Positions 1 through 10,395 of a stretch of 64,000 nt of DNA are shown here, one piece after another. The notes below the pieces were generated by a model, which searched no databases, was not told the origin of the DNA, and saw only the letters and a program-made list of their open reading frames with translations. Location: positions 30,240,720-30,304,719 of the forward strand of contig OW028585.1 of assembly GCA_932294295.1 (NCBI GenBank), in the 5' to 3' direction. The position numbers and the translations under genes were made by a program. Numbering within the stretch: position 1 is the stretch's first letter; each line of letters opens with the position of its first letter. Source of the DNA: Alitta virens. Taxonomy: Eukaryota > Annelida > Polychaeta > Phyllodocida > Nereididae.

Positions 1-595
1 ATGTAAACTGCTTGCACTATATGTCCAGGATTTTAAAAGTTTTCGTGCATGACCTCGAGTGATGATTTTCTTTCAATGTTTTTTTTGGTTATTTTTTTTA
101 CCTAAAATATCAAATACAAAAAAAAAAAGGATATCTGGTGTTGTGTGAAGAATGCCAACATCACAGAATATGGAGTGCTCCTTTGTAATATCATGAGGTT
201 GTATTACAGTGATGTTAATTGCTAGATGGCGTACAGTGACTGACTGGTGCTGCCACCTGTTGAATCTTCCTTCAATCATTGACCCAGTTATTTTCACTTC
301 TTTTGAGCAAGTGGGTGATTGAATCTGTGTATGATAGATCTGAGCTATCAAAATGAAAATGGCATTGCTGGGTAACGCATCATAAACTATCAAGTTATTA
401 TTTTTGATTTTTAATTTTTGATTTGAGCCTCCCAACTTCGTTGTCGAACACTATGAATTGTGGTTGGTTCCGTTTCTGGCGTTGCAACTCTTGTACGACG
501 TTTTGTGTGTCAATATTTCGAAAATTCTATACGTCTGAGAGGCTGTTAAATTATTATTTTTTTTATTGGCGATGATGGTGATCATTTTAGTTTAC
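1..595. other. Intergenic, no gene recognised
   Basis: AT-rich sequence with no recognisable domain. A 120-codon open frame on the minus strand (73-435) has no similarity I recognise and a low-complexity Phe/Lys composition at its ends, so I do not call it a gene. Confidence 0.4.
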
Positions 596-596
596 A

Positions 597-805
597 CTGT
601 ACTCTGTGTCTATGTTGAGGCAAGTTTAAGGCAAGTAAAATACCCCACCCATCGGGTAAATGTGTAACACGGTGTGGCTCCAAGCAGTCTTATCATCTCA
701 TCAGCTTGTCAAGCTACTTAACATATGCGACTCAAAGCCTTATGTTATTACATCTGCCCCTGGCAGCTGGTCATAATCTGACTAAGCTTTAGACCTGTGG
801 CATTA
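597..805 (+). mobile_element. SINE-B fragment (3' body)
   Basis: Carries the SINE-B body order seen in other copies: a GTGTCTATGTTGAGGCAAG word, then CCCACCCATCGGGTAAATGTG, a block ending TTATCATCTCATC, and the GGCAGCTGGTCAT...CTAAGCTTTAGACC end. The tRNA-like head is missing. Related copies lie at 10266, 11753, 14793 (minus), 21778, 29265, 52489 and 55330. Confidence 0.7.
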
Positions 806-1865
806 AGCCATTTAAATTCTTCATGTGGAATTTATTACGATTATTTCCTTTATTTTAATCACATCAGAAAGCAAAAATGAAAGGAGTGTTAATATCATAA
901 GAAAAAACTATATTAGTTGGTGGGATTAGATGTTTTTAATATTCATATAAGTGAAATAAATGCCAAAATCCTCTAAAGGGGCGTTAATACTGGGGATGGC
1001 GAGTGGACGCAGATGAAAATATTTTACTCTTGCTTATCCTTGTATGGCTACTTGAGAGAACAAAATTTTAAAGCATGTTTATAAGTTTTTTGGACGTTCT
1101 ATGAGTAAAATTGTTTAACTTTTTTAGGGGGATGTAATGTGAATTGCTCGGCGACTGGTTGGCAAGTGATCTACAGAGGGAAGTGACCATCCGCGGCCAT
1201 TCATACTCACTCGCGGATATGCACGAGAGGCTGTCCATCCATGTATACTCGCAATCCACTTGTGTTTCACTTTCGTGGCACGCTCAGGAAACGCTTGGCG
1301 TACCTCCGTGGCCCACCCGTCGTCTTCTGTTGACCGTCTGCACTAGCACTGTGCCTATCCGTGCCCTTCCATAGCCCTCTCCTCTTTCCCTCAGGGACCA
1401 CTCACCGAGCGATGAAGGTTGTCCGCAGAGTGGTCGTAGGAAGCCCTGCAAAAGTCACTTCTGGCTTCTATGGGACCTGCCTGTCTGCTCCAGCCGAGCA
1501 GCTGATTGCCATTTGATGAGCTGTCGAGGGACGTCTGCCGAGTGATCTACGAGTGCCTCATGGACACTTGTTGAAACAATTTATTAACACACAGAGCCAC
1601 AAGTGAGCACATATGGTCCCTTTTTGATTTCCTTGGTCACTCGTCGGTCTTACTCGGGACAGCGTAAACTGGATTTAAGGCAGTAATAATTTGAAATTGA
1701 AGATTATTTCACTTTCAACAAATATATTTTCTTGTTGACCAATGACCATGCCTTCTTTCATAATTAGCAGATATCGCCATGACAACACAGCAAGAAGTCA
1801 GTTCTGATTAGCCAGCAATAGGTGGCTATGAGGATGATGGACCAATCACAACATAGCTTGCATAT
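806..1865. other. Intergenic; GC-richer island 1140-1560
   Basis: The stretch around 1140-1560 is more GC-rich than its surroundings and has short repeated words such as GAGTGATCTAC and CGAGTG. The short open frames here show no domain I recognise. It could be an old repeat or upstream sequence of the GPCR pseudogene. No function is assigned. Confidence 0.35.
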
Positions 1866-2112
1866 GAGTTAACAAATATTTGGTCAGGTGACCCAATTCC
1901 TCCTAGTGTTTACCAGTGGACGATAATGTGGACGGTTTCTCTGTTAATCATTCTTTTAAATATTACTGTACTTATCATTACTCCAAAACTTGGTGGTCTC
2001 CCAGAAGCTACAAGAAGTGGTATGGTGTCGCTAGCCTTCTCCGACATTGTAATTGGTTGTTTGAATACTTCTAGGCTTTCCTACATGCTGATCACATCAG
2101 GTGACAGTCCTT

Positions 2113-2187
2113 TCTGCAGTTTCCATTTCAAAAATTACTTTCCTGTGCATCGACAGGTTTTTTCAGATTAAGAAACCCCTCAAGTAT
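2113..2187 (+). repeat. GPCR TM3 segment, copy 1
   Basis: 75-bp direct repeat of 2531-2605 with 7 mismatches by eye (about 91 percent). It starts at a possible splice acceptor, TCTGCAG. Read in the TM3 frame this copy is open (AVSISKITFLCIDRFF then KKPLKY), but it is out of frame with the TM1-TM2 block unless spliced. Confidence 0.75.
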
Positions 2188-2230
2188 AGAGTCTTTTCAC
2201 TGAAAAGCCCTGAGTTTAGCAAGACATAAG

Positions 2231-2506
2231 TCCTTCCTCTCCTCTTATTACTCATTTTGCTTTTCAGACATAGAAGATAATTACTTACTTATTCAATAAA
2301 TATAACTTTCTCAGAAAAATAACAAAAATCAACTGAATGATAAGGTGTCAAATATACATTAAAATGCACTGAAAATACTGCTGCTAGGATGCACTTTGTT
2401 TCTGTCAATCACAGTCAAGGGCTTGAACTTTTTAAGCCAATAGAATTGCAGTATTCTGTCTTAGCCACCTAGTGGAAATATAGAGAACCTTCCGTGAAAA
2501 TCCATT
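2231..2506 (+). repeat. Interspersed repeat between the two TM3 copies
   Basis: Matches, in reverse complement, the segment at about 47328-47607 in an intron of the VWA gene. Shared landmarks are the AGTCCTT...CTCCTCTTATTACT end, GATAAGGTGTCAAATATACA, GCACTGAAAATACTGCTGCTA and the TTCCGTGAAAATC end. No terminal repeat or coding capacity was recognised, so the class is unknown. Confidence 0.75.
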
Positions 2507-2530
2507 AAAGTTTTGATAGGTTTCATAGTA

Positions 2531-2605
2531 TCTGCAGTATCCATTTCAAGCATTACTTTCCTTTGCATCGACAGGTTTCTTTAGAGTAAGAAACCCCTCA
2601 AGTAT
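2531..2605 (+). repeat. GPCR TM3 segment, copy 2 (with in-frame stop)
   Basis: Second copy of the 75-bp TM3 segment. It is in frame with the downstream TM4-TM7 block through ATG 2615, but a TAG interrupts right after DRFL, where a functional receptor normally has an Ala or Ser. Alternative-exon use of copy 1 is possible but unproven. Confidence 0.72.
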
Positions 2606-2975
2606 TCAACGGTAATGACTCCTCGTTTAGGGGAGAACATACAGGTGTTGATTTGGTTACTCTATATTATTTGGGATATGGTTACAACTATAGGCAGCAA
2701 ACCTGTCTTTTATAATGATGCTTATTTTTACAATTATGATGCGTCACCAACAGAAGCTAAAAGCTACATTCAGCTGACATTTGGTATGTTTCCAGTAACA
2801 ATTACCGCGGTTTGCATCAAGGGAATCTACAAGATCGCCAAAAAATACAGACTACAAGCTCTAAATGGAGGCAACCTATCAGTAATACAGAGTGCCAAGA
2901 AGCATCTCAAGCTTCTGAGGACCAGTGTTTGTATGGTTTTTGGCTGCCACGTTTGTCTGTTGCCATTTATAATCT

Positions 2976-3256
2976 TTGTCTGGATGCGGGCCCTCGAAGG
3001 TCCTGGGCCTCCACGTGGCGAGGGTGGAAACACTTGGGGTGAAGTCCTCTATCCCCAGTGGCTAAAACAGGACAGTGCGCATTGCACAAGCTGCTCCAGC
3101 TATCCACCGCAGACACTTATTGATTTTTTGCATGCTTCTGGTTTCTACTACCAACTATGGATGATCAATCTTACCCTAGAGAGCCTCTACATAGCCCACT
3201 CAGGTGCTGATGAGGCGTTAAACAATAACACTACCTACTACCTTGTCTGGATGCGG
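2976..3256 (+). mobile_element. Retroposon-like insertion with 14-bp target duplication
   Basis: TTGTCTGGATGCGG occurs at 2976-2989 and again at 3243-3256, flanking 253 bp of foreign sequence. Insert plus one repeat is 267 bp, exactly 89 codons, so the receptor frame survives. Removing it joins the end of TM6 to a normal short loop before TM7. The reverse complement of part of the insert resembles 31650-31735 and 32040-32110 (landmarks CCACTGGGG and a following TTCACCC...GTGTT.CCACC), showing that it is a dispersed family. Confidence 0.75.
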
Positions 3257-3460
3257 AGACTCAAATATAGACAAAGCTACAGTCCCACTGCGGAATTCAT
3301 TTTCTGTTGGCTGTTTATGGGTAATTCACTGGTGAATCCTCTGTTCTACATCCCCACCATAAAAGAGTACAGAGAAAAACAGAGGTTGTTGCTGGCCTGC
3401 AAAGGTTCTCCAAATAACAGTACGAATAGTGGTGCCGCTATCTCTCACATGCAATTGTAG

Positions 3461-4000
3461 CATGGTGCCACAACAGAATATTTCTGCCTAGCGTTTACCA
3501 GTTTTACTTGCGTCATGTTGATACAGTTTTTGGGATACATCGGCAAATCATGAACAACTTGAATCCTGATTAAAATCGAATTTGACGATCTGAAAACTAA
3601 AAAATTTTGAATTAAATCTGGAAATTTACATTGCAATGCCACTGAAGTCAAACAATCCGTCCAAAGCCACTGCATCCATAATTAAATATTAGACTTTTTA
3701 TTATCTTTATCAAAAACACGAGTGGCTGATCAGGGTTAGTTTTTCACAATGTGTCAAGTTGTCATAATAATGCACAAAAGTACATATTGGACACACATGC
3801 TGATAAACTATTTCCTTGAATAAGTTCATCAGTTTTGTATGATCCAGAGTAATATAACTTTTCTCACAAACAATGTATTTGACGTTTCACCAACTTGTTC
3901 AAAGGACTTGAAATCATACCTTATGTTAAAGGATTACCTGAAGCAGTTGATAGAGTACAGAAAACATGGGAGTATCAACAGCAATGCGGCCACACTGCAC
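3461..4000. other. 3' flank of GPCR pseudogene; nothing recognised
   Basis: AT-rich sequence. The reading frame at 3839-4030 ends next to the Penelope-like remnant, but its own residues show no motif I recognise. Confidence 0.4.
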
Positions 4001-4001
4001 T

Positions 4002-4295
4002 TTAAGACAGTTGGTCGACCCAAAAGATAAGCCAGATTAGGAGATCTGTGAATTTGTATGCCGTGTTCCATGCAAATCATGTGATAAAGTCTACATCAGT
4101 GAAACAGGAGTCTGCATAAAAGATTAGAAGAGCACAGGAAAGACCAGGTTGCCATTTCACAAAGACGATACTGGTACCAGGGCATCGAGATGTCAATCAA
4201 GCTCAGAGACAAATAAGTCAGAGACGAATAAGTCAGCCATAACTGATCACATTGCACAGCAGAACACTTTGACATCCACCACACCATTCGCAACA
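4002..4295 (+). pseudogene. Penelope-like element, GIY-YIG endonuclease remnant
   Basis: In a single frame from 4002 the translation reads LRQLVDPKDKPD, a TAG, then EFVCRVPCKSCDKVYISETG, a second TAG within the following basic segment, and then SAITDHIAQQN near 4240. These match the order of the C-terminal region of Penelope-like retroelement proteins: an LR..LV.PKDK lead-in, the Y.VPC..C..VYI.ETG linker/YIG core of the GIY-YIG nuclease, and the SA...H motif. Two stops and the missing reverse transcriptase mean a dead fragment. A SINE-A piece abuts its 3' end. Confidence 0.75.
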
Positions 4296-4376
4296 TGGTC
4301 TCTGACTGTCCTAATTAACCCAATTGGTGCAGAAATACAGGACGTAAAGCCCTAATCACCCACTCACCCACACCAT
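4295..4376 (+). mobile_element. SINE-A, 5'-truncated
   Basis: Only the 3' part is present, from CATGGTCTC to GGACGTAAAGCCCTAATCAC plus a C-rich tail. An imperfect 13-bp duplication (CACACCATTCGCA before, CACACCATTTGCA after) marks the insertion, typical of a truncated retrotransposition product. Confidence 0.78.
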
Positions 4377-4471
4377 TTGCAGATGAGTTCAATACAAAGA
4401 GCGAGCCAGCTTAATGTAGGTCAATCACTACACCCATTAATTTAAATTTAGCGGTGAACAAAGTATGGGTT

Positions 4472-4771
4472 TAGTGCAGTATAGCGGACCATATTTAGCG
4501 CCCATTAAAAATCAAATTTTATCAAATATTTCACAAGTTTCAAGTTCTAGCACAATTAAAATAACATTTGGTGAAGTTGAGCGGGGGTTTAGGGGCAGGA
4601 GCCCCCAAGAAAAAGCAAAAATAAACGCTGTCTTTACCGTGAAGATGAAACCGCCGTCATAACTACATTTGTTTGTGACGTCATACATAGATTTCAAGCA
4701 TTTTTACGTCATAGGCCTGGCAAAGAGACTCGTTAAATAGGGTCATAAATCTGGGTCCGCTATACTGTACT
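4472..4771. mobile_element. MITE-F, copy 1
   Basis: About 300 bp bounded by inverted ends, AGTGCAGTATAGCGGACC on the left and GGTCCGCTATACTGTACT on the right. The body contains a GGGGGTTT...AGCCCCC hairpin and a TTTGTGACGTCA stretch. A second copy at 30103-30377 in the first VWA intron is collinear. No transposase coding is present, so it is non-autonomous. Confidence 0.8.
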
Positions 4772-5078
4772 TTTTCCCGAAGTACTTCTTTAAAATTTGC
4801 CTTAAACAAAATTGCTTCATCTGATGAAGTGCAGGGACTTGTCGTAATGTATTCTTATGATTAATATAAACTGATTTACACTGTCAAATTCCTTGCTCCC
4901 CCACTGGGATTCTTGCTCCTTCGAATTCACCAAGACCCTCGCCTGGGTAGAGGCCCGATCAAGGGTCTTGTGTCAAGACTGGGGCGTCCATATCGAGGTT
5001 GGAAGATGGGAGGATATTACGCTGTGTGTACCCCTCACTCTTTATGAATGGGGGCTGATCAATGCAATAATACGATGC

Positions 5079-5385
5079 TACCTGCCACTAAACGGAACTC
5101 TGGCTATAACTGGCTACTCTAAGCTGGATCTAAATGTACATATTTATGATATAGTAGAAAATTTTCTTACATTTATTAAGGTACATATTTATGATATATT
5201 GGAAAATTTTCTTTACCAAGGTTTACTCTTTTTTCAGTGGAGGTAGGTGTAAGCCGAATATAAGCTAGGAGTAGACAGATACAGCTGGCTTTAACTACAG
5301 CCAGGAATAGGTTGCTACAGCTGTCAACCATATCTTAGTCAACCGTATCTTATGAAACTAACTGTAGTTCAGCACCTTTCAAGAG
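5079..5385 (+). repeat. Interspersed repeat family I, copy 1
   Basis: Shares CTACCTGCCACTAA, TAAGCTAGGAGTAGACAG, CAGCTGGCTTTA and a GAAACTAAC end with 17563-17765, and parts with 59220-59640. The middle has an internal duplication of GTACATATTTATGATAT. Class unknown. Confidence 0.65.
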
Positions 5386-5868
5386 AAATCGACACCATTG
5401 GACTCTCGATGTGTCTGGTGAAGCCAAATGTTGGACTGGGAAAAAGGAAGAAGGAAATGGTTGTTTAATAGATGAAAAAATATTAGTGTTTTATTGCAGT
5501 TTTGAGTAATTTTTATGTGCATGTAGTAATGAGTTTGAAGTTTAGTCTATATCTGGTTCAGTGGATATTGTAACAAGTTTTTATTTTGTAGCATTGTCGC
5601 CATATTGTGGACTCGCTTCAGTTCTACATTAGTTATTCAGTACCTTTAAAATGAACACATGTATGAATTTGAATTAATATCTGTTTTTTTTTGTAATTAC
5701 AGTTACATTAATATGTATTTATTATATATAACTTTTTTAAATGGACACCTGAATTGACACACAAGCATACATGTATCACAGTATCATAAATGTAGTTTCA
5801 CATTTACAGCTAATTTCATTGACTTGGAAACCCCGTATTGCTCAGAGATTAGGAGCTAAACTCTAGAA

Positions 5869-5941
5869 GACGTCATGTGAATCCAGTCTTATTGGTTGAC
5901 TGCCTTAACCAATGGGGGTCCTGGATTCACATGACGTTCAG
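5869..5941. repeat. Inverted repeat
   Basis: ACGTCATGTGAATCCAG on the left is answered by CTGGATTCACATGACGTT on the right, with TTGGTTGAC and AACCAATGG inside as a second pairing. Single-arm relatives are seen near 35735-35955 and 40645-40710. Probably a short palindromic MITE. Confidence 0.65.
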
Positions 5942-6178
5942 AATTCAGAACTTTTATTTTCATCATCATTACAAAAAAAAAAGAGTGAAATAGTGAGGAG
6001 GCTCAAAAATACTGTGGGTAGCTATTATTGAGCCCCCCTTGTATATAATATTAAAATTACAGTGGTTGAGCCAAAAGTAGTGAATTTTGTCTCCTTTTCC
6101 TTTTTTTATTGAATGGGTCACAATGAATTGTGCACCAAAATTTCAGATATTGCAAATATAATTCTCTATTGGCATCTG

Positions 6179-6276
6179 TCACCTGACTTCAAAAAGTTGA
6201 TGAGGCCCTCAATATTGACTGTATTCTTGCTTTAGTGGATAAATAAACATGAAAAAAGCTAACAGAATGCAACAAA
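6179..6276 (+). repeat. Direct repeat J, copy 1
   Basis: About 97 bp starting TCACCTGACTTCAAAAAG, nearly identical to 6547-6643. Local duplication, no coding. Confidence 0.75.
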
Positions 6277-6429
6277 TATGGCATCTTAACAGTCACATTA
6301 ATTACAAAATTTAATAGAAATTTCGGAGAGCATTGCTTTCCAGGTGGGTTTGTGCTAAATAATTTAGCAATTACCCCACGCTTCACCTATATCAACCCCA
6401 ATTAAATTGATAATGAGACTTGTCCCATA

Positions 6430-6536
6430 TATTATTTAGATGATAGAATAGTAAGAAGCTATTTTCTTCTTTTTTCCCAGCTGTCAGTTGTACATTAAAA
6501 TATATAGGTAAATGTTTTGGTACTCTTCAACCCAAG
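6430..6536 (+). repeat. Direct repeat with 8037-8130
   Basis: GAATAGTAAGAAG through TTTTGGTACTCTTCAACC is repeated at about 8037-8130 with modest divergence. The flanks (GAGAGCAT.GCTTT upstream) also match, so a larger unit spans about 6320-6536 and 8000-8130. Confidence 0.65.
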
Positions 6537-6546
6537 TGGAGTTCTG

Positions 6547-6643
6547 TCACCTGACTTCAAAAAGTTGATGAGGCCCTCAATATTGACTGTATTCTTGCTG
6601 TAGTGGATAAATAAACATGAAAAAAGCTAACAGAATGCAACTT
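6547..6643 (+). repeat. Direct repeat J, copy 2
   Basis: Second copy of 6179-6276. Only a few differences are visible. Confidence 0.75.
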
Positions 6644-6682
6644 AAGGTATCTGGACAGTCACGTGAACTCCATGGTAGCGGC

Positions 6683-6804
6683 CGGTTGAGCCTAAGTTGG
6701 ATGGCTGTTTCATCCTTCGTCTCATTGCCATGGTCTCTGCCTGTCCTAATTAGCCCAACTGGTGAGGAAATATAGGACGTAAAGCCCTAATCACCCACCA
6801 CCCA
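6683..6804 (+). mobile_element. SINE-A, 5'-truncated, with target duplication
   Basis: Starts in the middle of the SINE (GGTTGAGCCTAAGTTGGATG) and runs to GGACGTAAAGCCCTAATCACCC. CCATGGTAGCGGC at 6670-6682 and again at 6805-6817 is a 13-bp target-site duplication. Confidence 0.88.
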
Positions 6805-8036
6805 CCATGGTAGCGGCAGGACCTACATTTTGCTTTGCTCTCCAGGGCCTGGACAGGTGCACTTATCTAATGAGTTCCTTTATTAGCACAACAGCTAAAA
6901 CTATAAAAAATTAACTCATAAATGTTCTTTTCAGCTCTTAATGCAAAATGTTTCTTGACGTCTGCATGACATCCATACTATTCATTGTAACTGTTGGTGC
7001 TCCTACTCCCCGTGTTCAATGTACATGATGCTGCAGTTGGTGTTGCAGATGAAACCACACTTAGTAGGTTTCTGCTTCAGCTTTATTCCACAAAACTGGC
7101 CTCATCCCAACTCATATGAGCTAAACCAGGCACTTTTTGCTTCCACAATGCATGTTATGAGTGTCTCTTAACACAGAAATACAAATCACCTGGCCGCTTA
7201 AGCGGCGCTTACCCCAAAGACCCTAACTACAACCCCCAGGTTTACGCCTAACCTTACTGACCTAACCTTAGCCCTAACAAACCTTACCCTTAACAGAGAC
7301 CGTGTGTTAGGGAAGCAAAAAAAAATCAAGCAAAAGATTAGTGTCTGACTTAAGCTGAATAATGTGTAACACCGTCGATAAGGCATTGTCAGCTGCCGAG
7401 GGGTTCTATTGTATGCAAAGCGGCCACTCAGATCATAATATAATCAAACAAATAAAGCTTTTTTATGTTTTTTATCAGGTTAAAAGAAATCAAAAATACT
7501 CAATTTAATCATTTTTGAAGTCATGTACTCCAGAATATTTAGCTGCACAGCATATTGTTATGTTGCATTAAATCTATGGCAAAATTGCCCAGTTTTTTGT
7601 CATATGTGATAGTTGAATCTTTGATGCTGAATTCTCAGGTAAAATGTCTTTAAATTAAAGTTTTGGGCAAAGCAAAGTTTTGCTGTCTGAAGTACACAGG
7701 AGGCACACAAGAACATAGCGTTTGAAAAAAATGCAGGCTGTGGAACAGGAAAAAAAATTTTAAAAATGGCTGTAAGCTTATATAAAGGGAAAGTGAATCA
7801 CATGACAACCTTAAGGTAGAAGTTCCCAAAATCAACACCAGATGGCTTTTAGTCTTTTGTTCTTCGGTAAGAAGTTAGGAATTAGCTGAATTCTCACTGG
7901 ATATGGGTTTAAAAACAGAAAATAAATTAAACCGATTTAGTATTGTGGGTGATCAAAAACTTAACCAAATTTCAAGACCATGTCTGAGCAGAGCTACTAA
8001 TTTCTGAGAGCATGGCTTTAAAGTTGGGTTTGTACT

Positions 8037-8130
8037 TAGAATAGTAAGAAGGTATTTTCTTCAATTTTTCCCAGCTGTCAGTTTTACATTGAAATATATA
8101 AGTAAATGTTTTGATACTCTTCAACCTCCA
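8037..8130 (+). repeat. Direct repeat with 6430-6536
   Basis: Copy of the 6430-6536 segment (CCCAGCTGTCAGTTTTACATT and GATACTCTTCAACC landmarks). Confidence 0.6.
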
Positions 8131-8139
8131 AGTCTGTAA

Positions 8140-10260
8140 TGCACCAGGGGCATTAGATTCACTGGTTAACCTGCCACCTGGTGTATATTACACAAATAGT
8201 GCATGGCAAGGAGTTCAACCGGAGAACTAAGAGGGGAGTCCAACATAGAGTTTTATTGGAAGAAAAAAGCTAATGAGGCGTTGTTGTGTTTTCCAATGAA
8301 ATGTCGCAGATGGCTAGAAAAGCCAGATTTCTATTAATAAAAAAATTTCCTTAATAAGGCAGTAACATAGAGAGAGATATGTTGATTCCAACCATACATA
8401 TTGTTTGTTTACAATAAATGTAAAAGTATAAATCAAAATCCTTTTTTTTTAATTTTTTTTAGAGCCAATACAACTTTTTTTCTGTCCAATCTATATATAA
8501 CTTCAGTCCAATTTAATGTTTCTATCCAATATATTTTTTCCTGTCCACTACAATCAAATATTGGACAGTCACATGGTATGCATGAAGATTGTAATTAATG
8601 ACACAATTATTACAGTTTTCCTATATTCTCCATTGTAATTTCAGCTGCTTCTTTGTGGCCATAACAAGTGGCTATAATGATGACAAAATGGCAAAAAAAT
8701 TATCATTGCAAAGATAGGGAACTTGAAAATAATTTGATCACAGAGGCGTTTGTTTGGCTTAGAAATTTGGGCTTTGACCTTTTGGTAACATTTAAAAAAT
8801 ATTTTGTGATATATATGTAAAAATAAGACCGAAAGTCAAGTGGACAATTATTTTGGATTGTGTAATACAATGTAATGATAGATTGACATTATCCTTCATA
8901 TTTTTGGCTTGGAAATAGAACAGCAGGTGACTCTGGGATAAAATGTTTAATATGTAAATTATAAGCATGTTAAGGTTTACAGTATGGACGAATTAAGTAC
9001 ATGCACAGACAATAGGTAACAACAATACACATGCAAATACAATAGAACATGAAGATGAATTACGTAAAAAGTACTAGTGTTTGACTATGTGTTAATGTAT
9101 ACAATACAGAGTCTTCATAATTAAATCATTTTGGGTCATGACTGGCATGTTGATGGATCCCAAAATTCATTAACTTTTTCACTCAATATATATATATATC
9201 TTTTATTTGACAGCTTCATGTCATTCATGACATATGTGTCACAATGTAAACAGAAAATACAAAGTAAGTGACATACAATAACAATTAAAGAAATAATAGA
9301 AAAGTAGTAAATAAAACTAGGTTCCAGCTACGATAAAGATTTGTTACAATACAATAGCAACATAATAATGTACAGTTTTCAATGTAAAGTTCAATCTTGT
9401 TATATCTATATATATATATCTTGCAGCATTATCCATAACAAATGATCGAACACACTGGTAATGAGAACATTTATAGGAATGTATATACATGTACAAAAAA
9501 ATATACAAGATCGAAGATATGGTATAAAAATGCTTTGTAACACACAGTTACACATAAATTATTGTAAAGACAAATTTATAACTAATACGTGTCTATATTG
9601 TCCAATGAAATGGGCTTGTCCAATAATATTTTGGAATGTGGTGTATATATATATACATACAACCAGGAACAATAACTTAAGGACATGAATAAGAGATGTG
9701 ATGAGTCAATGGTCTCTTTAAAGTTTAACAGGTTATAAATAAATTAATCATATGTTGACACTAGATTTTGTCCAGTTTGCAAATTCCTTTTATTACATCA
9801 ACCACAGATAATGCAACACTCCTATTTATTTACAAAAAGTGCCAGGAGCTGATGTCTCCCCAAACTTCATTTTCACCCCTTGCATCCGGATATTTCTATG
9901 ACTTAAGGAAATCAAGCAATATGCAAGGTCCTTGTTATGAGAATGTCCTGATAGCTGTGACCCCCTTTATTGAAGATCTTCAACCTACTCATTTTGAAGG
10001 TGGTGGTGTATTTAAAAAAAATAAAAATAAAAATGAAAGTCACAAATAAGATTTAAATAATAGTAAAAACAATTGTATATTGTTCAATCGGAATGTACTT
10101 AGATATCTATCATATTAATGGGATATAAATATTTATTAATACAAAAGACAGTTATTAATATAAAAAAGAATGTTATTATTATAGATAGAATATAATTATT
10201 ATAATTCACTGTCTAATTGAGCAAGATTAAAATTAATATTTACCTTTCTTAAAAAAAAGA
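8140..10260. other. Intergenic, no gene recognised
   Basis: AT-rich sequence. A segment at about 9195-9280 (TTTATTTGACAGC...GACATATGTGTCACAA) resembles 41960-42010 (TTTTATTGACTGA...GACATATATGTCACAA) and may be a shared retroposon 3' end. The 93-codon frame at 9768-10049 shows no domain I recognise. Confidence 0.4.
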
Positions 10261-10265
10261 AAAAA

Positions 10266-10395
10266 GGTAGAAGTTCCCACCCATTGGGTAGGTGTGTAGC
10301 ATGGTGTGGACACCAGACTTGATGAATCACCTCATCATTACTTCTGCCTTTGACAGCTGGTTATATAAGCTGGCTAAGCTTTAGACTCTCTAATC
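10266..10395 (+). mobile_element. SINE-B fragment
   Basis: GTTCCCACCCATTGGGTAGG, TCACCTCATCATTACTTCTGCC and GACAGCTGG...CTAAGCTTTAGACTC follow the SINE-B 3' body in order. The head is absent. Confidence 0.68.

Larger units (their letters stand above)
1926..3460 (+). pseudogene. Class A (rhodopsin-like) GPCR, disrupted
   Basis: Two open blocks encode parts of one seven-transmembrane receptor. Block 1 (1926-2112) gives TM1 with the conserved Asn (LLNITVLI) and TM2 with LAFSD. The cytoplasmic half of TM3 (ITFLCIDRF, the DRY-box equivalent, then KPLKY) is encoded at 2531-2605, where a TAG follows DRFL. Block 2 (2615-3460) gives TM4 (IWLLYIIW), TM5 (FGMFPVTITAVCIKGIYKI), a basic loop, TM6 (FGCHVCLLPF) and TM7 with NSLVNPLFY (NPxxY), then a short tail. 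The frame upstream of the first ATG stays open and reads plausible extracellular sequence (IPPSVYQW), so the true start may be further 5' or in another exon. A TM3 duplication, an intervening repeat, an in-frame stop and a large insertion before TM7 argue for a pseudogene. A spliced gene using the TCTGCAG acceptors is the alternative. Ligand class cannot be told. Confidence 0.72.

Noticed and set aside
1144..1374. 76-codon frame in the GC-richer island
   Set aside because: No domain and no extension; probably chance in a less AT-rich stretch.
7198..7320. Interstitial telomere-like CCTAAC words
   Set aside because: Words are irregular (CCTAACCTTA, GCCCTAAC) and do not form a tandem TTAGGG-type array.
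9768..10049. 93-codon plus-strand frame
   Set aside because: No recognisable domain, low-complexity Lys/Asn end, no splice partner.
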